DNA of 60,535 nucleotides from Candidatus Martarchaeota archaeon (GTDB lineage Archaea; Micrarchaeota; Micrarchaeia; Micrarchaeales; CABMGC01): NCBI GenBank assembly GCA_023476545.1, contig JAMCYP010000021.1, positions 1 to 60,535 of the forward strand, read 5' to 3'. Shown piece by piece: positions 9,441 to 17,650 of this stretch (position 1 is its first letter; each line of letters starts with the position of its first letter). The notes under the pieces were generated by a model. It saw only the letters and a program-made list of their open reading frames with translations, ran no database searches and was not told where the DNA came from. The position numbers and the translations under genes were made by a program.

Positions 9441-11327
9441 TTAAACAGCCCTGACAATAGGGTGGAGTACCTGCAGCATCTGTGCCAGCGCCCCGAACTC
9501 TCTCTGTTCAGTTTGGGCATCCCTGGCCTCAAGATAACTTTTTGTCCAGAATTCCATGCGCATTTTCTGCTTCGGAAGAGCTTGTTTCTCCAAATAACTT
9601 ACGAACATCTTGGGCGTGTCATTGCTGACTTCTGTGTTAAAGAGTATCATCTCCGCTCCTTTAGAGCGTGCCCTTCTGGTGAGGTCATTATGCACCATGC
9701 GAGAGAAGACCTCGGTCCTCATCCACGCATTTCCTTCTACGGAGTCCACCAAAAAGATTCCATTTTCAAGGTAGCAGATTGCGCAGCCGATGGCTTTCCC
9801 TCCTGCCTCATATCTGACCAATATAGTGGATGAGTCCTTTGTATAGTTCAGTATTCCCTCTTTGAGGCTAGACCCCAACGGCAAGAATGCGCATGCAAGC
9901 AAATCATGATCATTGTATGCAAGGGGATCCTTGGTCTCCGACGCTCTGACAAATCTCACCTGCGAGAGGCGCTTCATGCTCGCATCCAGCTTCTCTCCCA
10001 GAGCAGATATCTTGTCGTCTTCAAGAGCCATCAGCATGTCATAGGCCAGTCCATATTCGCCCCTATTGAAAGCAGCGACTACGTACTTCCTTATGCTCTG
10101 ATATCTTTGCTCAAAAGCAGTTTTCGCTTGGTTGATCTGTTTTGTTTTCGCGATCTGGGTGATATCCTCAACTGCGGACTTCTTAGTCGCGTTGCCCCTT
10201 GATCCTACTATTGCCCTTACCGTGCTTTTCATTACGCTTTCTGTGATGTCCTCGTCGCTACTGCCTGCAAAAAACATCTGATATACCTGTACGTGCTCCT
10301 CGCTTGATTTCGCATGCATACGTACTACCTGCTTTAGATCATTGTTGTTGAGAGTGGCCAATCCAATAACCTCATCAAGGGTGAGCTTCCTGCATATCTG
10401 TGGGTGCTCATTGCGTATCGAGGCGCTGGCGAGCGCCTCATAGTACTTGAGATTATCTTTAGTGGGCGTTGGCAGCGTTGTGTTGCTTTTCTCAAGCACC
10501 TTAGCGGAGCGCCCTCCCCCCATCTCTATTATTCTAGTTTTGTGCGAAAGAAAGTATACGTATACGGCAAAGAGATCGTTCTCTTTCTCCACTATCATGT
10601 CTAGCTTGTTGCTGAGTATGATGGGAAGGTATGGCATGAAATCGTAGTTCATAAAAAGCCTGTATCCTGCTTTGCTCATAAGCTGGGCTATCCTGTGAAT
10701 ACTCTCCTCTCTCTGCCCCCATCGTGCCGCATAAGTAAACGCCACTGCTATCTCCCCATAATGGTCGCCTCCATTCTGCACAAGTCCGGCAGCATAGTCG
10801 GCCGCGTTGTCATTTATGCGCATTGCCATGTTTCCTGCTACAAGAAGCGTCATGTCTCTGCGCGTCGCATCGTCTTTCGAGAACTGCAATCTTGCGTTTA
10901 TCTCTGCTACCTTCTCCAACGCATGAGAAGCGTGCAATACTGATTCTTGCTTTGTCCTGCCCTTCTTCGTGTTTTCCTGCAGGAAATCCTCGATGTCATA
11001 AACGAGAGGCCCGAGACCTTCTTCCGAAAGAGCGTCTGAAAGGTTGGAGATGTTAGTTATGAGCTGTACGTTCCTGCTCATTTTAGCTATGTCAAATAGT
11101 TGGATTAGCGCTTTGGTATCCCCCATACATATTAACCGGTCAATCAGCTTTATCACGCCAGTGTCTTTTAGGAATGATGCTATAGTTTCCCTGCCCTTTT
11201 TGGTTACGTTGACAGGCAGGTTTTCGCACAGCTTGTCAACCAACGTGTCCCGCGATTCACGGACATGCAGTGTGGAGGTTCCCCTCGCTGAATCCTCGCC
11301 CTTTGTGGTTGTTGCATTTAAAGACAT
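9441..11327 (-). CDS. Large orphan protein, alpha-helical with GNAT-like C-terminal region
   Basis: I do not recognise this 628-residue protein. About residues 1-460 look alpha-helical, with repeating short helices (for example GETKALIQLFDIAK-like and YGLAYDMLMALEDDK segments) suggestive of a helical-repeat scaffold. About residues 475-600 have the strand-strand-helix-strand pattern of a GNAT acyltransferase (STILVRYEAGGKAIGCAICY, then a helix, then AEMILFNTEV), without a clear acetyl-CoA-binding RxxGxG/A loop. There is no signal peptide or membrane segment. The gene is visibly richer in A/T than its neighbours. The TATA box GATAAATAG lies about 32-38 nt upstream of the ATG at 11327, so it has its own promoter. 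Possible recent acquisition or a fast-evolving lineage gene. Confidence 0.75.
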   Translation of the reverse strand: MSLNATTTKGEDSARGTSTLHVRESRDTLVDKLCENLPVNVTKKGRETIASFLKDTGVIKLIDRLICMGDTKALIQLFDIAKMSRNVQLITNISNLSDALSEEGLGPLVYDIEDFLQENTKKGRTKQESVLHASHALEKVAEINARLQFSKDDATRRDMTLLVAGNMAMRINDNAADYAAGLVQNGGDHYGEIAVAFTYAARWGQREESIHRIAQLMSKAGYRLFMNYDFMPYLPIILSNKLDMIVEKENDLFAVYVYFLSHKTRIIEMGGGRSAKVLEKSNTTLPTPTKDNLKYYEALASASIRNEHPQICRKLTLDEVIGLATLNNNDLKQVVRMHAKSSEEHVQVYQMFFAGSSDEDITESVMKSTVRAIVGSRGNATKKSAVEDITQIAKTKQINQAKTAFEQRYQSIRKYVVAAFNRGEYGLAYDMLMALEDDKISALGEKLDASMKRLSQVRFVRASETKDPLAYNDHDLLACAFLPLGSSLKEGILNYTKDSSTILVRYEAGGKAIGCAICYLENGIFLVDSVEGNAWMRTEVFSRMVHNDLTRRARSKGAEMILFNTEVSNDTPKMFVSYLEKQALPKQKMRMEFWTKSYLEARDAQTEQREFGALAQMLQVLHPIVRAV

Positions 11328-11437
11328 GTCCTCGACACGTCTCTTCCGTTTTACCCTATTTATCTCTTGGCATGAAAAACAGAGAAGCTTGCGTCGAAAT
11401 GCCCAACCTTTAAATACCTTTATTGACCATCTCTGTA

Positions 11438-11476
11438 CGGCGGTTTCTCTCGGAGAGCGCTTTTTTACTGGTTAGC
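11438..11476 (+). promoter_or_regulatory. Structured leader of the L30e operon
   Basis: The TATA box TTTAAATA at 11409-11416 predicts transcription from about 11438, leaving an unusual 39-nt leader before L30e. The leader holds a small perfect hairpin CTCT-CGG-AGAG followed after CGC by six T residues, an attenuator-like arrangement. Archaeal termination depends on U tracts, so partial termination here is possible (inference). Confidence 0.4.
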
Positions 11477-11776
11477 ATGGCAGATTTGAACAACGACCTT
11501 AGGCTGGCTGTGGATACTGGAAGTGTTGTCCTCGGCACGCAGGAGACCGAGAAGGCAATAAGCGGCAACAAGGCTAAGATTGTCGTGATAACCAGCAAGG
11601 GCAAGGAGAAGGCCACCGACGACATAACGCACCTGTGCAACGTCGCAGGAATAAAGATGCTGATGTTCAAGGGCAGCTCGATGGACCTGGGTACCGTGTG
11701 CGGTAAGCCGTACTCGGTAAACAGCCTCGCCGTGCTCGCGCCCGGGAACTCGAAGATACTGGAAGAAAAATATTGA
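11477..11776 (+). CDS. rpl30e: Large-subunit ribosomal protein L30e
   Basis: This is a 99-residue member of the L7Ae/L30e RNA-binding superfamily. The opening DLNNDLRLAVDTGSVVLGT, then KIVVITSK and the later CNVAGIKMLMF and GKPYSVNSLAVL segments are diagnostic. In archaea L30e is usually encoded beside the RNA polymerase A'' gene and before nusA and S12. Here it opens the S12-S7-EF2 cluster directly, with neither rpoA2 nor nusA beside it. The ATG at 11477 is chosen because the family sequence starts there; a longer open frame goes back to 11423. The stop TGA overlaps an ATG (TGATG), coupling it to S12. Confidence 0.93.
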   Translation: MADLNNDLRLAVDTGSVVLGTQETEKAISGNKAKIVVITSKGKEKATDDITHLCNVAGIKMLMFKGSSMDLGTVCGKPYSVNSLAVLAPGNSKILEEKY

Positions 11777-11784
11777 TGATTTTC

Positions 11785-12213
11785 ATGGCAAACGGAGAAT
11801 TCGCTGCGCTGCAGCTCAGGAAGAAGAGGAAGAAGGAGAGGCTCCTGAAGAAGTGGTGGAAGCGCAAGTACTTCAAGCTGAAGCAGAAGTACGACCCCGT
11901 GGGCACCGTTCCGATGGCGCGCGCCCTCGTGCTCCAGAAGTTCGTGCTTCAGCAGAAGCAGCCCCACTCTGGGCTCATCAAGTGCGTCCGCGTGCAGCTG
12001 ATAAAGAACGGAAAGGTAGTCGGCGCTTACGTGCCGTACGACGGCGCAGTCAACTTTATCGAGGAGCACGACGAGGTAATGATACAGGGGCTTGGCGGAT
12101 CGCAGCGAGGCCAGATGGGATGCATACCTGGACTAAAGTACAGGGTCATAGGCGTCAACGGAGCCGACCTGTTTCAGGTAGTCAAGGGCAAGCTGGAGAA
12201 GCCGAAGAGGTAG
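11785..12213 (+). CDS. rps12: Small-subunit ribosomal protein S12 (uS12)
   Basis: uS12 lines the decoding centre of the 30S subunit. The sequence carries the archaeal pattern KYDPVGTVPMARALVLQKF, the KQPHSG motif, KCVRVQLIKNGK and DGAVNFIEEHDEV with GLGGSQRGQMG. At 142 residues it has the archaeal/eukaryotic length, with a basic N-terminal extension. An in-frame ATG at 11776 overlaps the L30e stop, giving an alternative start three codons earlier. It is the second gene of the translation operon. Confidence 0.94.
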   Translation: MANGEFAALQLRKKRKKERLLKKWWKRKYFKLKQKYDPVGTVPMARALVLQKFVLQQKQPHSGLIKCVRVQLIKNGKVVGAYVPYDGAVNFIEEHDEVMIQGLGGSQRGQMGCIPGLKYRVIGVNGADLFQVVKGKLEKPKR

Positions 12214-12219
12214 TGTTTT

Positions 12220-13023
12220 TTGCCGGAAGAGAATAAGCAGGAAAAGGAAGAGGAGAGGAAGGAAGAGACCCAGCCGCAGCAGAATGAGACCGCCGCCAAG
12301 ACGGAGCAGGCTCCGGAAGCTGAGGCGAAACCTGCCGCGGAAGAGAAGCCGGCGGCGAAGAAGTCAGAGAAGACCGCGACACGCAGGAAGTCCGTAAAGA
12401 AAGAGAATATCGCACTGGCAGAGTCGCTCCTCTTCGGCAAGTACGACCTGAAGGAGGTTACCGTCACGGACCCGAGCCTGGCCAACTACATAACTCTTGC
12501 CCCGAAGACGTATCCGAACAGCTACGGCAGGAGAAAGAACCGTGTCTACTACATAGCCCACGTCAACGTTGTCGAGAGGCTGATAAACAAGCTGATGCGA
12601 GGAGGAACGGGCCAGAAGATAGGAGGAAAGGTCATCAGGACCAAGGGCGCGCTCCAGGGAAAGAAGATGAAGGTTATGCACATAGTCGAGGACTCTTTCG
12701 AGGCGATAAGCAAGAAGACCGGCAAGAACCCGGTGCAGGTGCTTGTCAACGCGCTTGAGAACGCGGCGCCGATAGAGGACACCACGAGGATAAGGTACGG
12801 TGGCATTAACTACAACGTTGCCGTCGGCATAAGCGCAGCGAGGAGGCTAGACGTCGCCCTCAGGAACGTCGCGCTCTCATCGCTGATAGGCGCATTCAAG
12901 AGCAAGAAGAACCTCGCGGGCGCGCTTGCAGACGAGCTTATTCTGGCTGCGAACAAGGACCCTACGAGCTACGCGATCAAGAAGAAGGTAGAACTGGAGA
13001 GGATCGCTAGAAGCGCAAGGTAG
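12220..13023 (+). CDS. rps7: Small-subunit ribosomal protein S7 (uS7) with acidic N-terminal extension
   Basis: uS7 nucleates assembly of the 30S head and touches the E-site tRNA. The conserved part begins near residue 65 (LFGKYDLKEVTVTDPSLANY) and includes NKLMRGGTGQKIGGK, KNPVQVLVNALENAAP and the C-terminal SYAIKKKVELERIARSAR. The first 60 or so residues are a low-complexity Glu/Lys/Ala tail that most archaeal S7 proteins lack. The start is a TTG at 12220, 7 nt after S12, and no ATG lies between the S12 stop and the conserved domain in this frame. The extension is therefore real unless a later non-ATG start is used. Confidence 0.92.
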   Translation: MPEENKQEKEEERKEETQPQQNETAAKTEQAPEAEAKPAAEEKPAAKKSEKTATRRKSVKKENIALAESLLFGKYDLKEVTVTDPSLANYITLAPKTYPNSYGRRKNRVYYIAHVNVVERLINKLMRGGTGQKIGGKVIRTKGALQGKKMKVMHIVEDSFEAISKKTGKNPVQVLVNALENAAPIEDTTRIRYGGINYNVAVGISAARRLDVALRNVALSSLIGAFKSKKNLAGALADELILAANKDPTSYAIKKKVELERIARSAR

Positions 13024-13027
13024 TCGC

Positions 13028-15220
13028 ATGGTGAGGAAAGAGTTCGTAGCCGAGGAAGTCGCAAAGATAATGAAAGACGTGAAGCACATACGCAACGTCG
13101 CGATAGTCGCTCACGTCCACCACGGCAAGACCACGCTGACTGACTCGCTGCTCGCAAAGGCCGGAATCATCTCAAAGAGCGTAGCCGGCGACGTGCTGTG
13201 GACCAACTACGAAGCCATAGAACGCGACAGGAAGATGACCATAAAGTCGGCAAACATCTCCCTCTCGTTCAACTACGATGCGCACGACTACATAATCAAC
13301 CTGATCGACACCCCGGGCCACGTTGACTTTGGGTTCCACGTGACAAGAGCGATGCGAGCGGTAGACGGCGTGGTTGTCGTCGTCGACCCTGTCGAGGGTA
13401 TCATGCCGCAGACCGAGACCGTGGTGAGGCAGGCGCTCAAGGAGAAGGCAAAGCCCGTGCTGTTCATCAACAAGGTGGACAGGCTGCTAACCGAGCTCAA
13501 GCTCACGCAGCAGCAGACGTTCGACCGCCTGCTGAAGCTGATTGGCGAGGTGAACAAGCTCATAGACGGCTATTCGCCCGAAGAGTTCCAGGGCAAGTGG
13601 AGGGTCAGCGTAGAGGACGGCAGCGTCTGCATCGGCTCCGCAGCGGAGCGATGGGCAATCTCCAAGAGGATTATGGAGAAGTACAAGACCACGTTCAAGC
13701 AGATATTCGAGCTAACGGAGAAGAACGACCTGGCAAAGCTCCAGGAGCTCGCCCCCATAGACGAGGCTACGCTCACCATGATGATCGAGCACCTGCCCAA
13801 TCCGGCAGAGGCCCAGGCGTACCGTATCCCCCACCTCTGGCACGGAGACATGCAGAGCGAGGATGGAAAGGCGATGCTTGCCGTTGACCCAGACGCCAAG
13901 GCCAACGTCGTCGTATTTGGAATAAGCTACGATCCCCACGGCGGAGAAGTGGCGATAGGCAGGGTCTTCTCAGGCACGGTGAAGAAGGGCACAGAGGTGA
14001 ACGTGTCCGGCAGGCCGAACACTGAGAAGATACAGCAGGTCGGCCTCTACATGGGACCAGACAGGGTGCAGATAAACGAGGTCTCCGCGGGCAACATAGC
14101 TGCGATAGTTGGAATAAAGGACCTGCAGATAGGAGACACGCTGAGCGAGGGCGCAATCATGCCGTTCGAGCAGATAACCCACTACGCCAAGCCGGTCATA
14201 ACAAAGGCGGTCGAGGTGAAGGAGTCTAGGGACATGCCGAAGCTCATAGAGGCGCTGAGGGAGCTCTCGAAGACCGACCCGGGCATTGTCGTGTCGCTGA
14301 ACCAGGAGACGGGAGAGCACCTTGTGAGCGGAAACGGCGAGCTCCACCTGGAGGTGGTGGAGACCAAGCTGAAGGACGAGTTCAAGATACCGATAACCAC
14401 GAGCGAGCCGATAGTGCTGTACAAGGAGACTATAGAGAAGACTGTTGAAGACGTTGAGGGAAAGAGCCCCAACAGGCACTCCAAGTTTGAGGTTACGGTT
14501 ATGCCGCTCGAGAAGGGAGTGATCGAGCTCATAGAGAACGGCACGATAAGGGAGGGCCAGCCCAAGGGCAAGCAGTACCTTGAGGATCTTGTCGCGGCTG
14601 GAATGCCGAGAGAGGAGGCGAGAGGCATCTGGGACGTGGCCAACGTCAGCGTGCTCATAGACGCGACTCACGGAGTGCAGTACCTCAACGAGGTCGAGGA
14701 GCTGCTGATAGACGGATTCGAGGAGGCTGTGCGCGAAGGTCCTCTCGCAAAGGAGCGATGCTACGGAGTGAAGGTGCTGATAACCGACGCTACGATACAC
14801 GAGGACCCGGTGCACCGCGGACCAGCGCAGATAATGCCGGCGATGCGAAGGCCGATCTGGGCCGGCATGCTCGCAGCTGGAGTGGAGCTGCTCGAGCCGA
14901 AACAGATGTTTACGTTCAACATACCTCAGGAGTACATGTCAGACATAATCTCGCTGCTTCAGAGCAGGAGAGGACAGGTGCAGCAGGTGGAGCAGCAGGG
15001 AGAGGCGGTAACCATCATTGCTAAGCTGCCAGTGGCAGAGGTCATAAAGGGCTTCTCGAACGAGCTCAGGGGCGCCACCGCAGGCAGGGTCATATGGTAC
15101 TTCGAGTACGCGGGATACGAGAAGATGCCGGCGGAGCTGCAGGACAAGGTGGTCAGGGAGATAAGGAAGAGGAAGGGCCAGAAGGAAGAGCCTCCCACGC
15201 CGCAGGAGTTCTTGGATTAG
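13028..15220 (+). CDS. fusA: Translation elongation factor 2 with unusual P-loop
   Basis: EF-2 is the GTPase that drives ribosomal translocation. The 730 residues cover all five domains: G domain with DTPGHVDFG (G3) and NKVDRL (G4), then domains II-V. The diphthamide loop IHEDPVHRGPAQIMPAMRR keeps the histidine that is modified in archaea and eukaryotes. The P-loop reads AHVHHGKTT, while the family has AHxDHGKT. The Asp before the second His is replaced by His (codons CAC CAC at 13115-13120). That Asp is known from translational GTPases as a ligand of the monovalent cation that helps GTP hydrolysis. Switch I reads ERDRKMTIKSAN, a crenarchaeal-like form. It follows S7 by 4 nt and closes the operon; no EF-1alpha gene follows. 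Confidence 0.96.
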   Translation: MVRKEFVAEEVAKIMKDVKHIRNVAIVAHVHHGKTTLTDSLLAKAGIISKSVAGDVLWTNYEAIERDRKMTIKSANISLSFNYDAHDYIINLIDTPGHVDFGFHVTRAMRAVDGVVVVVDPVEGIMPQTETVVRQALKEKAKPVLFINKVDRLLTELKLTQQQTFDRLLKLIGEVNKLIDGYSPEEFQGKWRVSVEDGSVCIGSAAERWAISKRIMEKYKTTFKQIFELTEKNDLAKLQELAPIDEATLTMMIEHLPNPAEAQAYRIPHLWHGDMQSEDGKAMLAVDPDAKANVVVFGISYDPHGGEVAIGRVFSGTVKKGTEVNVSGRPNTEKIQQVGLYMGPDRVQINEVSAGNIAAIVGIKDLQIGDTLSEGAIMPFEQITHYAKPVITKAVEVKESRDMPKLIEALRELSKTDPGIVVSLNQETGEHLVSGNGELHLEVVETKLKDEFKIPITTSEPIVLYKETIEKTVEDVEGKSPNRHSKFEVTVMPLEKGVIELIENGTIREGQPKGKQYLEDLVAAGMPREEARGIWDVANVSVLIDATHGVQYLNEVEELLIDGFEEAVREGPLAKERCYGVKVLITDATIHEDPVHRGPAQIMPAMRRPIWAGMLAAGVELLEPKQMFTFNIPQEYMSDIISLLQSRRGQVQQVEQQGEAVTIIAKLPVAEVIKGFSNELRGATAGRVIWYFEYAGYEKMPAELQDKVVREIRKRKGQKEEPPTPQEFLD

Positions 15221-15224
15221 CCGG

Positions 15225-16556
15225 CTAGTTGGTCAGCGCGGCAGATGTAGGCGCATGAGCATCGGCGCCGTTGTTCACATAGTCAGAGTCAATTATCTTC
15301 TGCAGAGCCCTTATTGCCTCGGCGTACGCCCATGCGAGTTCGCTTATAGTCTTTCCCCCGTTTCTCGCCAGCTCTCCGTCAAGGTCCTTGTCAGGAGACT
15401 GCATGTATTCGTCCTCCTGCTCCGGAAGCTTCTGCCCAAACTTGCTTATCACATAGTTCTGTATCTCTATCGCCTTGCCAACCTGCCCCCTGTCTGCGTA
15501 GTAGGCAGCATACTTCTCAGCAAGATGCACCCAGGGCCTGCCTCCGAAGTACCTGTCTCCGAGGAAGCGCCACGGCATGCGCCTCCCGTTGAAGAGGTCT
15601 TTCTCCACCCTGCCTATCGTCTTCTCCTCAACATCAGAGCCGAGCTCACTGTCGTGCAGCTTTAGATCTGTGAACACGTATATTGCCGATGCGTCTACGC
15701 CCATCTCCTCAGCCGGATGGTCCTCTTGCTTTCTCTTGCTGCTGTAGAGTACGCCGTCTCTGATGAAGTACCTCTTCATGTACTCGAGCGGGCCTCCGGA
15801 CTGCAGGCCGCGCTCCTTCTCCCTGACCTCGTGCTCGCTTATCGATCCTATCTCGCCAAGTCGGCACATGCGCTCCATGGCCCGGAACGCGGAGTGCACC
15901 GACGCTACATCATAGGAGTGGACAAGGTCCTGCTCTATCTCCCAGATGTTGGCGCATTCCGTGGTGTATATCCTTCCGAGGTAGTCTGCGAAGAGCACGC
16001 CGTGCCTGTTCAGGAACTCGCGCTCGTGCGTCTCCAGTCCGAGCAGGTCGGCCTTCTTCTCCAGAGACAGGAGAAGCAGCGGCAGCGAGTCGTGCTGCAT
16101 GAGCCAGCTCCTCTTCACGTCCAGCTGCTTCGTATCGTTAGCGTACATGCCCGTCCTTCCAAACCTAGCGTATATGTGATTCGATAGCAGGAAGAACGCG
16201 TCGTCGTTGAGCGGTGACGAGACCGTCTTCGCCAGCGTGCCAGTCAGCTTCTCCATCTCCTCGATGTTCCTTGCTATTATCCTGTTGGCCGCGGCCATCG
16301 CCTCCTGTCTGTATGCATCGTCTACGTCGCTCTTTCTTCCAGCAACTTCAAGAAGCGATATGGCTATGAATGACGAGTCCCTGAACCAGTGTGCGCCGTA
16401 GTGCTCGTACTCGCACGATGCGGAGATGTAGCCCGAGGGCTCTACTCTGGAGATTAGATGTTCGAGGTAGAGTCCCTGATAAGCCTTGTACGTGTCCACT
16501 AGCGCGTCCATGGAGGTCTCTAAACTCAGATCCTGACTGATCGCCAAATTTCCCAA
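15225..16556 (-). CDS. Glycoside hydrolase family 15-like protein (glucoamylase/trehalase type)
   Basis: GH15 enzymes are (alpha/alpha)6 barrels that remove glucose from alpha-glucans or split trehalose. The substrate-binding block appears as GAHWFRDSSFIAISLLEVAG. The general-acid region is CANIWEIEQDLVHSYDVASV, equivalent to the family GxWE motif, and the general-base region near the C-terminus is ISELAWAYAEAIRALQKI. No signal peptide is visible, so it acts in the cytoplasm, perhaps on stored glycan or trehalose. At 443 residues it lacks the N-terminal beta domain of long GH15 proteins. The start is uncertain: TTG at 16556 or 16547, or ATG at 16511. A TATA element at 16599-16606 lies between it and the divergent next gene. 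Confidence 0.78.
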   Translation of the reverse strand: MGNLAISQDLSLETSMDALVDTYKAYQGLYLEHLISRVEPSGYISASCEYEHYGAHWFRDSSFIAISLLEVAGRKSDVDDAYRQEAMAAANRIIARNIEEMEKLTGTLAKTVSSPLNDDAFFLLSNHIYARFGRTGMYANDTKQLDVKRSWLMQHDSLPLLLLSLEKKADLLGLETHEREFLNRHGVLFADYLGRIYTTECANIWEIEQDLVHSYDVASVHSAFRAMERMCRLGEIGSISEHEVREKERGLQSGGPLEYMKRYFIRDGVLYSSKRKQEDHPAEEMGVDASAIYVFTDLKLHDSELGSDVEEKTIGRVEKDLFNGRRMPWRFLGDRYFGGRPWVHLAEKYAAYYADRGQVGKAIEIQNYVISKFGQKLPEQEDEYMQSPDKDLDGELARNGGKTISELAWAYAEAIRALQKIIDSDYVNNGADAHAPTSAALTN

Positions 16557-16710
16557 GCCTCCGACCCGGACAGATTTGTATGCACTTCAATGAAAAGCTA
16601 TTTATTCCGTTCGATAAGGTTCTGCAACCGCAAAACGTGCAGGCTTCGCCTGCAAACGAACCGTCAGAAACCAATAAAAACAGGAGGTGCCAAGTCGAAG
16701 TGGCAATTAT

Positions 16711-17544
16711 ATGGCACATAAGATGGGGCACAAGGAGGCAACGCTTCTCATACCGGGCAACATGACAGAGCCTGCGGCAAAAACAATCAGCGCTCACGTA
16801 AACGCGATCGAGAAGGACTTTGCTAGCGCGTATCTGCGCGCAAGCTTTGCTGCCACGGAGTCAGTGGAGGCAGACGCTGAAAGGAGGGAGAAGACCAAAC
16901 GTCTGATAAAGAACTCGGACGAGTTCCACATACTCCTAGACATGAACGACCCTGATACGCTCTTCTATCTTGGGGTGGCTTTCGCATACGGAAAGAAGAT
17001 CATGCCGATCGGCGAGATTGACCGCACTCCGAAAAAGTCTTTCCAAAATGTCATAATCGATATCTCACGCGAGTTTGAGAAGTCGGGATTGCTGAAGACT
17101 CCGGTCAACTATGGCAACAGGTGGACCGCGGGCACGCGAGCATACATATGCTGCCCTGTGAGGGACGCAGACAAGGAACAGGTGGCATTTCTAAAGGGCT
17201 TGGCTCTGGGAATGAGATTCGGAGAGATGAACGTGCACTACCCGGCGGAGAACACGGATCAGATAGACGACAGGGGCATAGACATCTGCAGACAGAACGG
17301 ATACGCCATAAAGGAGGCTGACATGGTCTTCCTCGTGTACGATCCAACGAGCAAGGGCACCAGGTTTGACCTGGGCATCGCCTTCGCCTTGGACAAGCCG
17401 CTGACACTGGTGAACGTTGACCAGGTAATCGCCGCGGAAAAGAATGGCGACAGGTTCGCTTCTTTCCTTCTTAACTGGGCGCAGCCAACGTTAAAGGACA
17501 CGCTCAAACTACAGGAAGCATCAAAGGTAGTGAAGAGGAAGTGA
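16711..17544 (+). CDS. Tandem nucleoside 2-deoxyribosyltransferase-like protein
   Basis: Two NDT-like Rossmann halves are fused in 277 residues. The first ends DTLFYLGVAFAYGKKIMPIG. The second has AYICCPVRDADKEQ, DDRGIDICRQNGYAIKEADM and KGTRFDLGIAFALDKPLTLV. In nucleoside deoxyribosyltransferases and related nucleotide N-glycosidases the pattern GTxxExGxA holds the nucleophilic Glu. Here that position is Asp in the second half and Tyr in the first, so normal catalysis is doubtful. Base exchange, nucleotide sanitation or ligand sensing are all possible. The ATG at 16711 is preferred over the upstream GTG at 16687 because a TATA-like AATAAAAAC element lies near 16673-16681. Confidence 0.72.
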   Translation: MAHKMGHKEATLLIPGNMTEPAAKTISAHVNAIEKDFASAYLRASFAATESVEADAERREKTKRLIKNSDEFHILLDMNDPDTLFYLGVAFAYGKKIMPIGEIDRTPKKSFQNVIIDISREFEKSGLLKTPVNYGNRWTAGTRAYICCPVRDADKEQVAFLKGLALGMRFGEMNVHYPAENTDQIDDRGIDICRQNGYAIKEADMVFLVYDPTSKGTRFDLGIAFALDKPLTLVNVDQVIAAEKNGDRFASFLLNWAQPTLKDTLKLQEASKVVKRK

Positions 17545-17551
17545 GTTAGAT

Positions 17552-17566
17552 AGGGTTAAAAACCCT
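17552..17566 (+). promoter_or_regulatory. Promoter of the L7Ae operon inside a perfect inverted repeat
   Basis: AGGGTT at 17552-17557 and AACCCT at 17561-17566 are perfect inverted copies around AAA. The TATA box GTTAAAAAC is embedded in them and predicts a transcription start near 17585. The repeat could be an operator or the folded 3' end of the upstream transcript. Which one is not decidable from sequence. Confidence 0.45.
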
Positions 17567-17584
17567 TTCTGGCAATGTATATTG

Positions 17585-17650
17585 TTATGTGGACCCAGAG
17601 GGTCTACTGTCGGTGCTAATTCTATCGCACCAATGAGATGAGGTGTCTAA
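17585..17650 (+). promoter_or_regulatory. L7Ae mRNA leader: candidate k-loop/anti-k-loop switch
   Basis: This 66-nt leader has three potential hairpins. Hairpin I at 17589-17607 (GACCC-AGA-GGGTC core, 8 bp) is constitutive. Hairpin II pairs GGTGC (17612-17616) with GCACC (17627-17631). Hairpin III pairs the same GCACC with GGTGT (17642-17646), so II and III exclude each other. The 10-nt loop of hairpin III reads AAT-GA-GAT-GA, which fits the k-loop scheme: canonical stem, 3-nt bulge ending in U, tandem sheared G-A pairs, short loop. GAGGTG at 17640-17645 is a good Shine-Dalgarno match 5 nt before the ATG. It sits in the 3' strand of hairpin III. L7Ae binds k-turns and k-loops, so binding would hide its own ribosome site (inference). 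Confidence 0.6.
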
